A DNA stretch of 64,000 bases. Source: Anoplopoma fimbria (lineage: Eukaryota > Chordata > Actinopteri > Perciformes > Anoplopomatidae). The number at the start of each line of letters is the position of its first letter. The first letter of the stretch is position 1. The position numbers and the translations under genes were made by a program. Positions 1 through 13,689 of the stretch are shown piece after piece. The notes beneath the pieces were generated by a model. The model was not told the origin of the DNA. It did no database searches and saw nothing but the letters and a program-made list of their open reading frames with translations. The stretch covers positions 21,595,552 to 21,659,551 of the forward strand of contig NC_072472.1 in NCBI RefSeq assembly GCF_027596085.1, in the 5' to 3' direction.

Positions 1-1843
1 TAGGAATCTCATCTAAGGGGGAAAGTTCTGGAAGGCAAAAAGAAATCCTGCCTAGAGGAGAGGTGGAAGGGTCAGCGCTGTGAGAGATAAAGAGAAGATC
101 AGGGGGGAGGCTATGTGAGGGGAGGGTGATGGAGAAGTGTATGTGTGTGTTTGTCACCCTCTTTCATACTATCTGTGTCTGATTATCTGTTATAATAGGG
201 ATGGACAGAGGAGTTAGGTCAGATAAACGCTTTCTGTTTAATTAAACATGATCCAAATTAAAATCATTTTTCACCAAAAAAGGAAATTACATTCAGTTGA
301 GACAATGTCAAAGAACATGAATAAACTGAAGTCAAAATTAAGTGATTGGTTGAATAAATAAATAAAGCACAGTGAGCATTAACACAAAACTGTTTTCATG
401 TATGAATGACGGCCATTTGAGTGGTGACACAATAAAAGATCCAAAACTGGTTATTGCTTATAAAAATATTTTTAATATTAAGGAAAATATAATATGTAAA
501 TATCAAGCTGAAGGAAAATGCATTTTCACATTTGTTTCTGAGTGGTGCATGTGTTTTGGCTCTCTGCTGCCCCTCTCTGGCCAAGCATGCACACTACACT
601 TTACTCTGACAGTCGGACACCAAGTAGTTCATTTCAGGCCGCTCCAGGTAAACTACTCTGGCTTTTTTCTTCTCCACAGGTGGATTCTTGTTCTTTGTAT
701 TTAATTTAACTCTTAATTTGAACTTGGGATACTGAATACTGTTATCAACTAGCAATTCAAGCTATTAGAGATTCATTGCAATAATGAGATCAATCCAATT
801 AAAACAAATTACGGCATTAACAGCATAATTGAGGTCATTTCTACTGGGCCTGTATTTAATTAAATGAATACAGAGGTGAATATTTTGTCATTGTTAAAAA
901 AGAAGGTTTTTCTTTCTTTCTTTTTTTTTTTTCCTCTCATATTGACGTCACATATCAACGTCACATAAAGTCCCACATAATTCCCTTAGATCAAGTCTTT
1001 TAGAGATGAAACATGGAAATCTCAGTGGACATGAGGCTTGACAGACAGACGGTTGGAAACTGAGCTTGTGTCCTGTTCTGGACTGTGTTTTCTGCTTGAC
1101 TGAAGATGTGTGTTGTAGAATTTTGAGGACTTCACCTCCACACATGCTCACCTGCATGGATATTCTCTCAGCTTTGGTTGGTAGGAACATTTGTAATGAT
1201 TTGAATGATGACGTATAGACTTGTTTTCATATGTTCCTCCTTGAGACACGATGAAGCCTTTCCTCAGCATATTTTACTCTATTTCTGATATTCTTACTGC
1301 ATAGACTTTCCTTATGACTTATGACATTCATGCCAGACTTTCAGTGTTTAGTAGACATGATGCTGCTAGTAAGTTTTTATGTGTATATGTTTTTGCTTTT
1401 TTCAGACACGGGTTTAGAAATGTTGAGATTCAACCTATCATTGGTTTGCAGAACCGTACAATGCAAACATTATTTTGGGTCTTGTCTGTTCTTCATCTTT
1501 TATGATCTTTCTTTTTTTGTGTCATTTTTGAATGATATTTCATTTTTCATTTTGTCATTTTTTTTTCTCCCTCCTTGTGTATGTGAATTTGGTTTTAACT
1601 TGTGTTTGGTGTTTTTTTTTTTGCTGAACTGTTAACCACTTGTGTGCCCGTTACATTTTTACGTGACATATGAAACATCTAGTTTAATTGAAAGCCGCAG
1701 CTGGACAACTAATGACATAATGATATTACTGACTCATGAAGTAGATACATATTGATTCAGCTCTACAATGTGCATGAAGACATGGACCTAGTGGAGATGG
1801 GTCACACTGACAGTTCTCCTCTCTCTTCCCTTCCTCCATCCAG
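1..1843. other. esam upstream or first-intron sequence, no exon recognised
   Basis: AT-rich DNA before the first recognised esam exon. The signal-peptide exon should end one base into a codon before a GT donor. No ATG followed by a hydrophobic leader and a donor in the right phase could be supported here, so that exon is either short and missed or lies left of the window. A perfect CRE palindrome (TGACGTCA) lies at 943-950, which may be chance. Short open frames near 372-704 and 1,314-1,635 look like random AT-rich reading frames. Confidence 0.5.
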
Positions 1844-4800
1844 GCATATGGGCCCAGATCCAGATGCCCCAACCCAGCCTGGATGTGACCAAGGGTCGGA
1901 TGGTGGTGCTGAGGGCCACGTACAGCACAGGGGCGAGCAGCGACCTAAACACCAACACCATCCTCTGGAACTTTGTCTCCAACAGCACCCAGCTGGTGAG
2001 GAAGCCCATGGGAGACACTACATTCAGTCAAATGGGACTCAATGATGTTATACTTCATATCTAATATACTACAGTATCTACAGCCCAGCAGGGAAATATT
2101 TTACTTTGCCTTCTGTGGCTATAATATCTGGGATTACAGTTATGTTCTTATGCTGTTAATCTGGCAAAGCTCTTCCTTTGTAAACCCTTGGAAATAAATC
2201 CAAGACAAAACCGGCTTAAGCTTTAATTATTATATATTATTTCTTTCCTGCTTTAATATACTTCACTGTTGGAAGTGAAGGTAGGAAATTAAGATGAACG
2301 TGTTTTTCCAAATCAAAGTATTTATGTGGTAAACCATGATATGAAGCCGGAGGGGTTTTGCAACAAACCCAGCTGAACACCCCCACCCCCCCCCCTCGTC
2401 CTCAGCCCTGTATTGTTTTTTCCCATCATCTAGAGACCTGGCCGCGGCTCAGATTACGTATCGGCCCAGGTCGGATCATTGGGCTGTACAGATGGACGAC
2501 CCAAAAGAGGATCATAATCAAAAGGAAACAGGGGAAAAGAGAACTCAGAGAGCTGGAATAGACACAGTTGATTTAAAGTGAGGTTTATTTTTATTTTTTC
2601 ATGCGCCGGGACAGCCATCAGTGGGACTCAGCAGTGGGACTCTGCTCTGCTGTCATTAGTAGCCAAACTGATGAATACAAAGAACAAAGTTACTCCCTCA
2701 AAGCTAAACCTGGATGCCTTATGTTACAGGGATTCACAGCCATCCCCATGTGGTCATTAAATCTGACAAACAGTCTAGGTAGTTGAAAATTGAAAAAACA
2801 GTTCAGTGTTGTTTTCCCCAAACTAAATTATTTTCTGATGTGTATTCTACCGGATCTTGTCACGGAGAAAATCCTTCATGAGTTTTTCCTACATGTCATG
2901 TGGGTGTTTTGTGTCTCACATCTCTCCTAATTGGCCTCACTGCACTGACACCTTACTAAAAGGGTATTGACTCATCAGCGTTGACGTTTGAGAGTCACTA
3001 AATTTGTTGTTAAATCTAGCTTCAATACAATTTGAATAGTTTTCAAACTCAGTACCATTCTTTGTTTCTGTGCTGACTCAGTTACTTTACGTTTTCACAT
3101 ATATCATGCAGACAATACTCTACGTACAACATTTAAGGTCCCATATTATAGAAAGTGAGTCTGTGTTTTATTTTAAAGTAGGTCCAGGTGCTATATCAAT
3201 ACTGTTAAAGTATCAAAAAGCTCAATCAGCAGAGCATTGCACACAGCCCGTAGTCAGACGAGCTGCCTTTAAAGGAGCCGTGCGGCTTCCTATAGGTTGT
3301 GATGTCACAACGATAAAGTCAGCGGTAGAAGTGTCACTAAACAAAAAGCAGATGGGAATTTTATATTGGATTTGTATTTTTGCAGAATATAAGCTCTACA
3401 GCAAACAAACTCTTATGATACTTACAGGTTTTGTCATGCAAGATAATCTTCACAAAACCACCACTTTTAAGATTGTTGCATCGGGTAAAAAGCTAACATT
3501 AGCCCACTGGTTGCTACTGAAGACTTAAATCTATAAAAACAGGTCACAATGTACATTCATCCATCGTACAATATAGATTCATTGGCTAAATAATTCCCAT
3601 GGACAGCTGGGCTTTGTAGTTTTTAGCATTCCTCAAACCAGAGCAAATAGTGCTGTTACTTTTAGCAGAGGTTTGGTACTCTAGTGAGTATGTGTGGCAG
3701 GAAAAGGGCCTCCAACGTGCAGCACGTGATTCTATGAGAAGATTTGATCAGCGAAGTACAAATTGTGTTTCATGTAACCCAGATGACTCTGTAATGCATT
3801 CAACCAAATTTTGGAGAAATGCCAAACAATCACAGTGTTCTGGGCAGGATTAAAAATCCTTTTGATTCTTCTGACCCGGGATAACCGCCACACGCAATGG
3901 TACTTTCGTGGATGTTGATGACACTGGCTTCTCTTTTATTTCCTCTTCAGTTAGGTCTGACTTTTCTCTCTCTGTTGTCCCGTCTAGGTCATTGCCTACA
4001 CCAAGGACTCCACCAGCATGGGCAGCCCCCAGTTCAAGGGCCGCGTCGGTTTCTCCTCCAGCATGCCCTCACGCGATGTGTCGCTGTACATCAACAACAC
4101 CCAGGAGTCCGACTCGGGACGCTACGTCTGCCAGGTCATCATCCCCAATAATCCTGCCCTCACCGCTGAGCTCAGTCTGGACGTGAAGGGTGAGACCCAG
4201 ATCCTTCTGGGGAAGACGTGAAAAATGCACTTCACCTCGCCCGCAGTGTACTTTATACTTTTAACATAGAATTTGTTATTCGTTGTATTATTTATCAAAA
4301 ATAAACATTTTTGTAATCCTCTCGTCTCAGTCCCTCCTGGGGTTCCCAAGTGCTCTCTATCAGGGAAGCCAGTGGTGAAGGGGAACGTGACTCTGAGCTG
4401 CAAAACCAGCTCCGGGAAGCCCGTCCCTCTGTACAAGTGGCAGAAAACCAGTCCCAGCTCGGAGGTCTTCTTCTCACCCATGCTCAGTGAGTGCACTCGG
4501 CACATTCATGTTGCTGGGAGTTGCTGAGCAACAGTTAAATGCCTTAATATTTTTTGAATGATTTTAATTCTTTAAATCTGTGTGATGGGAACAGTAATGA
4601 TAGGTAGTTTTTATGTGATTGTAGCATTTAACAAATTATTCAGATGGTATAAGAACAGAATGTTTTTTATACTACCACTTTGAGTCAACGTACTCAGAAA
4701 TATTCACATTTGTGGAATCTTAGTGCATACCATTTATTTATGTAAGATGAAGTGATGATGGTGGTGCCGTTAGAGTAGCAGATATCCAAAGGGGTTTGTT

Positions 4801-7800
4801 CATTTTAAAGGAATTGTACTTGTTCGCTTTCTTGCAGAAGAGTTAGATGAGTGTATTATTCTTTTTTTTTTAACCTTTGGACAGACGCAGGCTCACTGTT
4901 TCCACCTGCTTGCAGGCTTAAGGCTAAGCCAAGCGCCTGGGCGATGTAGCTTCATATTTAACGGACAGACATGAGTGGTGTCAATCTTCTCAACAAACTA
5001 ATTTTTCTCTAATCTACTATTAGATTATTAATACATATAGTAACAATATATTATTGTATATTTTATGTTTCCATATATATATACACACACATATAGGAAG
5101 TAGTTGTTTGCTGGTGTACTTATGCTTGAAAATCATAAAGAGAACTTTTAAATAAACTACTTATTAAATTGAGACCTAAAGACATCATAGTGGACACACA
5201 AAAGCTGAACTATTCCTTTAAGGAAAGAAAGGAATACTTGTTGTCTTGATATGTGGTTCTTGTTATTTTAGATGACATCATTAGTCATGAATTAAGGATG
5301 AATCATTATTTGAAGAGTATGTTTGTGAAAATATATACTGCCTAAAGTATAATGTGTCAAAGCAATGGGTGCTTCTGCATCAGATTTTGTGCTGTCATGT
5401 GTTTTCATGCGATGGCCCAAATACAAACAGAATAATGTGTATGCATGCATGCTTGATCGTAGTCTTCTGTGTCCAACGGTGTTTTTAGACGAGAAGATGG
5501 GCACTCTGAAGCTGAGCAACCTGAGCAGTAACATGTCGGGGAAGTACGTGTGCACAGCCAGGAACTTGGCCGGATCAGAGACCTGCTTCATCAACCTGGA
5601 GATCGTCACCTGTACGTAGCACACAACAACACTTGATAAAAAGTTGTTTTGTCCTTAAGCTAGTGTTTCCAATACAACGCCTATATTACACACAGAGAAA
5701 CATTCCTGAAAACAGTATCTATGCTTCATAGACATTTTCATGTAGTTCTTGTGTGTCCCATGATTCTTCCTGTAGCCACTAATGTGGGGATGATCGCTGG
5801 CGCCACAGTGGGCGCAGTGATTGGCTTCATCTTCCTCCTCCTCATCTGCCTGTTTTTCCTGGTGAAGAGGCGGAGAGACAACGAGGACGACATGGCCAAC
5901 GAAATCAAGTGAGTTCATGTGGATTACCTCCAAGCGGCCTGAATCACATGTACTAAAGGGGACATACCATGAAAACCTGTGCTCATACATGTGGGTATCT
6001 GGAGTGTCTGGCAACACACGCACTGTGAAATAAGACAACACACTCAGTTCTTTGTGGGCTGCCTAGATCAGAAAACATGTGATTCAACAAGCCAATCAGA
6101 TTTGTCTCATGCAGGCTCATTAGAATATACCACCCACGACCTGAGAATCACCTTTGCAAAGACTGAGCTTTTTCTGGAGGGGTCTTAAAGAGACATGCGC
6201 TAAAACAGGGGTTTTCAGACAGGCTAACTACAGGTATATTCAGACCAACAGGATGAGGAAAAAAATGTGATATTTGACAACTAAAGCATCTTAACATGTT
6301 GTAGTAGAAAATGAAAATACAAGTATACAACTGAAAATAAGCATGATAAGTCCCCTTTAATACATTTACAGAATATTCTGTGATTAAAATACATTGCCTA
6401 CAATGGAACATTCCTAAAGCATATACATAAAGGCTCTCTAAGAATCTGATGTGGTTTATATTTATAAATTAGTAGGATACATTTCCTTGAAAGCTAAGTT
6501 CAACTGTTAACATTTAGATGCAGTTATTTGGAAATTAAATTGGAATTTGATTATTATTGTTTTTTGGCTAGATTGATGTATTTTAATTCAATGATGGTGC
6601 TATAATATGTGAAACACACACAAGTGGCAAGCTAATGCAGGTGATCCATATGATGACTTGATTACCAATGATTTGATTATCCTATAGGATGCTTTGTTAT
6701 GATTGGAAATGTATAGAAAGTGGTTTTCAACCAGCCATTCTGAGGAAGACACATGTTGAAATGTTGGGCTTTAGGTTCAGCACCATGTTTTTGACAAAAA
6801 TAGAGACTATGTGCTGTCCTCCTTCTTCAACCAGACTCTGAATATCGTCCACCTAAAGTTGCAAAGCATTATGTTGACGATTATTTTCTCAGCTAAGGGA
6901 TTCATTGTTTTGTTTGTAAAATGTCAGAAAATAGTGAAAACAGTTAGCATATTTCTAATAAACCGCACCGTTCGTACTTTGCACATTCTAGTTCAAACAC
7001 TTGATGCTGACTGAATTTAGAGTCTTAACCTCTTGGCTCAGAAGCCAATATTTTAACATTTCTATTACATCTTAATATATGACTGACATATTTACATCTG
7101 ACATCACATTTGCATCTTAACCTTTTAAGTGGCCCTCAGGCCATGAACAGAAACCAAAATTTGGTTTCTGGACTTATTTACAGATTCACACATAACATTA
7201 TAATATGCTCAATGGGTATTTAGGTAGTGCACTGTATTAGAGTTTAAAAGTATAAACAAATACACTTTAAGAGCAGCAGATACAGAAATGCCTTTAAAAA
7301 ATGTTTACAATAAATAACTAGTCAAAAGTTAAACAGTTTTGTAATGTTGCATGTTTGTTTGATAGGAAATTCATTTTTAATGGCACATGGATTTGTTTTG
7401 TCTAGCAACGCTTATTTCCATTGTAACTTGAAAACTACACCGTCACTATTGTTTGGCTCCTTATATTGTTCTATAAATGGCCCACAGTCAAATGTGCCCC
7501 CCTGTTTTATTTCTCTATCAATGTTAAGTGAAGCTCTTGTTTGTGTCTCTCCCCCCCCCCTCCAGGGAGGACGCGCAGGCTCCTAAGCGTGTGTCCTGGG
7601 CGAAGAGCGGCATGGGTTCAGATATCATCTCCAAGAATGGCACCTTGTCCTCCATCGCCTCCAGCCCGCACCACAAAGAGCCCTCCCACAACCACAACAA
7701 CCACCACCACCTGCAGCATTACCCCCAGCGCCCGCCTTCCGACACCGCCTCCATCATCACCGCCACTGGCAGCATGGCCGGCTACCGGCCGTCCCGCCAC

Positions 7801-8103
7801 CACGGAGCCTCCACCCCCACCCACTATGGCTACAACAACAACACCACGCTGCCGCGCGGACAGACCGTCTCCTCCGAGGGGAGCATCAATGGGAGCTCCC
7901 TGCCCAGACCGGAGCGCTACACCCAGCTGCCCCAGGCTCAGGTGCTGCCCCAGACCTACAGCCAGCCTCAGCTGCAGCTCCAGGCGGCTCCGTCCCCGCC
8001 GCCGCTGCTGCCCACCTCCACTGTCACAGCCTCCAACATCGCCCGCATGGGAGGGGTGCCCATCATGGTGCCTGCACAGAACCAGGCCGGGTCTCTGGTC
8101 TAA
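1844..8103 (+). CDS. esam: Endothelial cell-selective adhesion molecule (ESAM), 5' end missing
   Basis: Single-pass immunoglobulin-superfamily adhesion receptor of endothelial tight junctions and platelets. Six exons join in frame: 1844-1995, 3988-4189, 4331-4486, 5489-5611, 5776-5908, 7566-8103 (stop TAA 8101-8103). The first two encode a V-type Ig domain with the F-strand motif DSGRYVCQV; no B-strand cysteine is visible, and as I recall human ESAM also lacks it. The next two encode a C2 domain (VTLSCKTS and SGKYVCTA cysteines). Exon 5776-5908 holds the membrane span (about 25 hydrophobic residues from GMIAGATVGAVIG) and a basic stop-transfer KRRR. The tail carries the ESAM signatures ISKNGTLSSIAS and MVPAQNQAGSLV; the final SLV fits a class I PDZ ligand (ESAM is known to bind MAGI-1). 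The tail also has His/Asn-rich and Pro/Gln-rich stretches. The signal-peptide exon is not seen. Transcribed towards fez1, tail to tail. Confidence 0.93.
3130..3360. repeat. Dispersed teleost repeat fragment ('ggtcccatattata')
   Basis: Lies in the first esam intron identified here. It begins with an 'aaggtcccatattat' head that I recognise as the end of a repeat often met in fish introns. The right end is not clear. A 152-codon open frame (3070-3528) runs through it and resembles no protein. Confidence 0.35.
4830..4950. repeat. Fragment of the 'TAGCTTAGC' dispersed repeat family
   Basis: The order 'ctttcttgcaga-agagttagatga' followed by 'ggacagacgcaggctcac' and 'ggcttaaggctaagccaag' parallels the longer copies near 14.3, 23.6 and 58.2 kb. 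It is degenerate and lies in an esam intron. Confidence 0.4.
5954..6359. mobile_element. MITE-like element with imperfect terminal inverted repeats
   Basis: The left end reads taaaggggacataccatg and the right end, on the opposite strand, reads taaaggggacttatcatg, so the two ends pair over about 18 bases with two mismatches. Length is about 406 bp with no coding capacity. No clear target-site duplication could be fixed, so the superfamily is open. It lies in the last esam intron. Confidence 0.6.
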
Positions 8104-10785
8104 CGCTGGCCCAACAGTGCTGTTGACAAAAAACAGTGGAATGCTGTCCCTTTACACTCTCGATAAGGGTCAGCTGCTTCAACTACGATTTTAGCAGAAT
8201 CGCAGTAGATGAAAAGGTCAAATTCACGAATTGACGCTTGCTTTGGCGCCAACAAGCTTTTATGTCAAGACTCTCCGACACAGACTGTTTACTTGCTTTA
8301 AGTATACTCAAGTCTTTTTATATTGTGTATGCACTGCATACATTGCAAACGATGTATAGATATAATTTTCATACATACATTTGTCCAGTATCCTCTTTTC
8401 TACCTTATTATTGCATTTCTATTTTATTGGTTGTATTCTTTTTTCTTCAAATGTTGCTTTAAAATAGCGTATTATATTTACTTATTCCACAAAGTCAACA
8501 GCAAATTGATCATCACCATGTGTGTGCAAGTCTCATGGATGAACATTCAGATTAAATAAGAACAGAGTTATGCAGATCTTAAAAAACAACCTAAAGCAAG
8601 AATTATGAAGACCAAAATGGGTTTTAAGCACAATATGTCAGAACTGTTCAGAGGAGAAAATGTTGCTCAAAGTGAAGTTAGTGAGGAATTGGGTGAGATG
8701 TATGAAGGTTTATGTTTTAATGAGAAGATTTCTGCAGCAGAAAGATAGACAAAACAACATGATACATATTATAAAGTTTGGCATTGCAAAGTATCCTGAT
8801 CCTTTTTTTTTTTGGCTTTACTTCTGTCGGTGGTTCCGCTTATAAAATGTCATTAAACACAGATTAGCAAAAGCTTCTTATAACATTGAGCACTATTCAG
8901 AACTGCAGTATTATGACTTTGCTAAAACACAAGTACACACTTGTAATAATTTTAAAGTTGCCAGCAGAATTGAAATTGTAAATATGATATTTATTTTCTG
9001 ATAAATGTGTATTGAACGTTTATTTCAAGTCATATGTTTGCTTGCATCACCGGATACTGAACCAAAGATATACAGTACAACATGCTCCGTTTAGAGGCTG
9101 TAGTTTATTTGATGGAGCAGGTCAGTGGGGAAGAACCTGTTGACATCAACAAGACGTGGAAACAGGCTTCAGACAGCTTATAGACAAACCTTCTTTCCCA
9201 TTCCATCAGCATGGCAAAGTAATAGTAACTTGTTTTTTGGTACAAGACGTTTCAGAAGAGAAATCTAAACGTTGGATTAAACCAGGTTCCAAATTCTTGT
9301 TGCATTTTGTTGACATATTAGCGTCTAAAGTTTTGACTGAGGGACATTTGGATATCTCTTTGTATTACTCTATAAATCAGAAAATACTGTTGACAGCCAT
9401 AAAAATACTCCGTTTCTCCATGTTTATAATAATAAAATGTTGTATAACTTATTTAGAGAAAATGGCCTTTAAAGATATGTTTTGTAAAATGAAAGACATT
9501 TTGAGGTTTTCTGATGTTATGTTTTTTTAAATATGCAAATGAGGCATTATCTAATGGCAACATTTCGTGAATTTAGTAGAAATCTACAGACGCAAATAGA
9601 CAAAGTAGTAAAATACACACCTTCATGTGTATTTTGGATGTTTTCTTTCCTGTAGTCTAAAAGAAGTCATGTTATGGACGCTAAATATTTTTCCTGGGGG
9701 TCTCCCATTAAAGTTGGGGGGGCTTAGTTTGTAAAATATAAATATATGTTGGCTTAATATGATTGAACCAAACAAAAACTGGATTTTGGCTCCAAAGCTG
9801 TAGTTTCCATTAAAAAAAAAAGAATAGCAGTGCATATTTTTTAAACAAAATCATTCCTGTATTGTGCTGCAGGGATCTGTGTTCGGTCAGTATTTCTGAA
9901 TCAGAACAGCTGTGAGCTCATGATGCACAGGATGACAGGACTGTCACTCACTGAGTGATCATTGAGATTCTTATCAACAATTTCAGTTTTTAAATCTTTG
10001 TTTCAGAGTCTGAATGACTCGATGATCTTAGCACATTCACACTGAACCGTGGTGTCAAATACATTTTCACACAAAACGTGAGCGTTGAAATCCAAGAATC
10101 ATTTTTAACTGTTTTATTATTGTTCATTTTAACTTTTTTTCTTTTCTTATTCTAACCATTTTCAAGTCACATAACTGCCTATTGAAATATATCATGTGGA
10201 TTTGCAACAGATATATGTATACTGATAGAGATCATGCCATCTATTCTGCTGTATTGTCATTACACTGGAGCATATGTTTGTGCAAACCAGAATAATTCTC
10301 AAATGAATCATTTGAAACTTGATGATGTAAGAGCATCCTTTACAGCCCGTCTCCGTTTGACACCAGCTTGACAGGACAGTGGTGGTTGTATCTTGTTTGT
10401 ATTGTTTTTAAAGCATTAAAACAACGGAAAGAGTTCATGGAAGCTGGTATTGAGGAATCAGTTTGACAGGACTTATGCAGAGTCCTCACAGTCCTCACAG
10501 CTGAAGGGTTTTAACATGTGAAAGGGTCATTTTAAAACAAATGTCTACATTATTAACATGACAATGTATTCGAGACACGCCTTTATTTTTATACAGCGAT
10601 GAAGTATCTGAGCACAGGAGCTAAAGAAGTGCTCCCCGTCAGACCATGATGCATTGTACTGCGGACAACAGCAGGCCTGAACTGTGGACGTTGATGTGCA
10701 GTGTGCACTTGTATCCTCTATATTTATGTTCATGGAAAAACGCTTTGTATGACATTTTCAATTAAAAGAGAAATTATGAGTTGTG
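8104..10785 (+). other. esam: esam 3' untranslated region (putative)
   Basis: AT-rich sequence with no coding exon after the stop codon. An ATTAAA signal at 10761-10766 followed by a GT-rich tract ('gttgtgtgttgttggtg') fits a polyadenylation site, giving a 3' UTR of about 2.7 kb. Earlier AATAAA-like words exist, so shorter isoforms are possible. Confidence 0.5.
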
Positions 10786-10789
10786 TGTT

Positions 10790-12730
10790 GTTGGTGTTTT
10801 TTTGAGTTTACAGCTAAATTCCAAAGCGATTCTTATTTTTCTAGTAAAGAATGTTTTTTATTCAAGGTGAAAGAAGTTGTTGATTCCAAAGTGAAACTTC
10901 AATGTAGCTGATGAGGATGGTTTGAACCAGAAATACATTAAATTACTTCCAGGAGTTTATATCTAAACACTGTCTATTAATAATCAGAAATCAAACTGCA
11001 GTGCAGTCATGCCATCGTCTGCCTTCACTGGCCCTGATCAGCCAGTACAGGAGAGTGAATGAAAACTGACCTACTCTTATTCCCTGTAATATTATTTCAC
11101 ACGGCCACAAGATGTATTTTCTAATTGGCACTATAATGCACAACATCATCGATGGTGGAATAGAATTGAATCTTTAAACTCCCCATTGATACATATTTTA
11201 AAGTAACTATCCTAATTCATTTAAAATTCTAATAGCAGTATACGTATGTTTAGTTAGTATTTGATGCTCATTCTCAGAGGTATCCCTGAGATTTAAAGTG
11301 AACCACCAGAGGGCAGCAAATTGACAATTTGGGAAATACATTAGAAATGGTGGGGTGGGGGGGTCCTATGGTTAAAGGACACGCGGTCATTTAATGTTAA
11401 ACCTAACACTGTTCTGTAGTTTGCCCTTCACACCGTCCTAGTTATAGATATGTTTTTGTTATTGTAATATGTGAACTTATGTTTCTAATTAATCAAATGA
11501 GGAGTGAAGTTTGTATCATTCTGCGTTTGAAGAAGAAGAGTTCCAGCAAAGGTTAAAACAAATCTGACGATTTAACACCTTTAAATAATTTGAAGATTAC
11601 TTCGAAAATAGATGAAATGCATGTGCAAGAATCTTTCAAGAAGCATCACTGATGGTTTAAAGATATATTTCATTTCTATATATATTCCTAAACAATGATT
11701 TTACATATGTTACATGTGTGTTTGTTAGGAGATGTGTTATGATGTAAAATGATGGCCCTGCTCAGAGTCTTCATGATGTACTGTGACAATAATGGACAGA
11801 GGCACATCTGGTCTCAACCTGATCCTGGTGGAGTGCTCCTCGTCCTCTCCTGCTGAGGACATGAGCTTCAGGCAGTGACAGCCTGGAGAATGGATCCACC
11901 AATCAGATATGAGAGGTGTTCTGTAGGTTTCATCAACACACAGAAATCACAATAACTATACTTATAAGCACTCCTAAATATTCAAAATGATTTATAACAA
12001 TTATCACATTATAAAGCATTTTTTATTGACTCAAGAGGTCAAGTGATACTTCATAATTGCTGGTAACTAATAATCTTTTATGATTTCTCTTATTGGTCAT
12101 TATTCATTTTGAGTCGAGTGGAAATTCATTTTACATTTAAGTTTTACATAGCTTAAAGCAAACAATTACCACTTAGAGTAACTTAAAATCACATTATAAT
12201 GCATATAGAAAGCATTACTACAATGGGAATTTTAATACACTATGATCCTTGCAAAACAAATGTCAGTGAATGACCATACATGATGAGTATATTTTAAATG
12301 CTTTATAATGTAATAAATAGTTAAAAATAATTATGAATATTTAGAAGTGCCTATAACTAAAATTAACAGTGATATTAGAAGATTTTGATGCATTATAAAA
12401 ATGTTTATATTGCATAATAGACATAGGCGTTCTAGCAATACATTCTTAAGAATATTTCCCTATGAGTTTTAAATCTGAAATTCTATTTGATAAAGTACTG
12501 AATTATTAACAAGGGATAAATGTATGATTTAAACAACTTTTCTATTGCGCAGGTTGCTTGTTTCTTTACTCATTTTACACATTGTTGTCCTGACCTAAAA
12601 CATCCTGTAAAATATTTTTTCCCCCAGAAGACACTGTTTCATGCATAGTTAACCCCGTCCACATCTTCTTCCATCAGCCCATGATAATAGCTGCCAAACA
12701 CTAAAGGTGAAGAAAGAAAAAAGCAGATGC
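10790..12730. other. Intergenic gap between convergent esam and fez1
   Basis: AT-rich DNA between the two putative 3' ends. No exon, repeat family or RNA gene was recognised. Short tetranucleotide-like words such as 'cattataa' recur between 11.9 and 12.4 kb without forming a clean tandem array. Confidence 0.5.
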
Positions 12731-12734
12731 AGTC

Positions 12735-13689
12735 ACGACTAGGGTAGAATGTTTATTAGAATTTGCGATTAGCGATGCAACATTCACCTACATGGCGCAA
12801 ACGGAAGTCATAATTATGCTAATATGCAAATATGCACGCCTTAATTGACATGAGCTCATCTCATCAGGGGATGATATATCCAAGGACAAGTCAGTGAGAC
12901 ACCTCCACGTGGCTGAACAGGGCGGAAACCGAAGTAGAAAATCATCAACAGAGTTTATATCAAATATTAAGATACAAATTAAAAGACATTTCAAAGAAAG
13001 TCAGAAGAGCACTGGATATTCAGAAAATGAAGCTAAAAAAAAGAGAAAAAAAGCTTTATAATGCACTGCACTGCACCCGTAATAGTCGTGTGTTTCTACA
13101 GTACTAAGTTGGCAGAAAAAGGTGCATGGCTTTTGTATTCAAATGAGTTGTCATCTGAAACAATACAGGGAGATGATCACTTGTGGATGCATTTATTTTA
13201 CAGTTATACACTTATGAATCAATGCATATAACAATCAACAGAACCCAGTGGTTAAGAGGTCAGTTTATGAGTAAATGTCAAAAAACTTGGCAGCGTTGAG
13301 ATTCTGTTAGAAACAAAGAAAAGAAAGTGTAAAGTATAGAAAAGAAAGCAACGATAACGTTGTATCCCTGTACCAAAGTGGTGCTGTGATATTAAGTAGC
13401 ATGTCATGCTCCATTAGTGAAGTCCGTTTTTTTAAAAGTGGGAGAGGCGGTCCCACTTGTTTGACTATTCAGATGGCGGCCATTTTGGGTCTGGCTGGAG
13501 CTTGATGTGAGAGAGGGGGGAGGGTGAGCTCAGCGAAAGGCAGTAGTCATAGTTGAGGTGAGTACGATGATGTCGATGGTGAGGACCCATGGTTGATAAT
13601 GGTAAGAGATGGGAGGTCATGCAGCTCGGTGCAGGAGGGCTGGAGAAGAGATCTCCGTCACACTGCGGCCCCTGGCCCCTAGCGGTACT
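12735..13689 (-). other. fez1: fez1 3' untranslated region (putative)
   Basis: Sequence after the fez1 stop codon. A minus-strand AATAAA (plus TTTATT at 12752-12757) is the most likely polyadenylation signal, giving a 3' UTR of about 950 bases. Confidence 0.5.

Noticed and set aside
3070..3528. 152-codon plus-strand open frame
   Set aside because: Runs through a repeat fragment in an esam intron; composition and content look random.
7541..8194. 217-codon Pro/Arg/Thr-rich frame
   Set aside because: Out-of-frame shadow of the GC-rich last esam exon.
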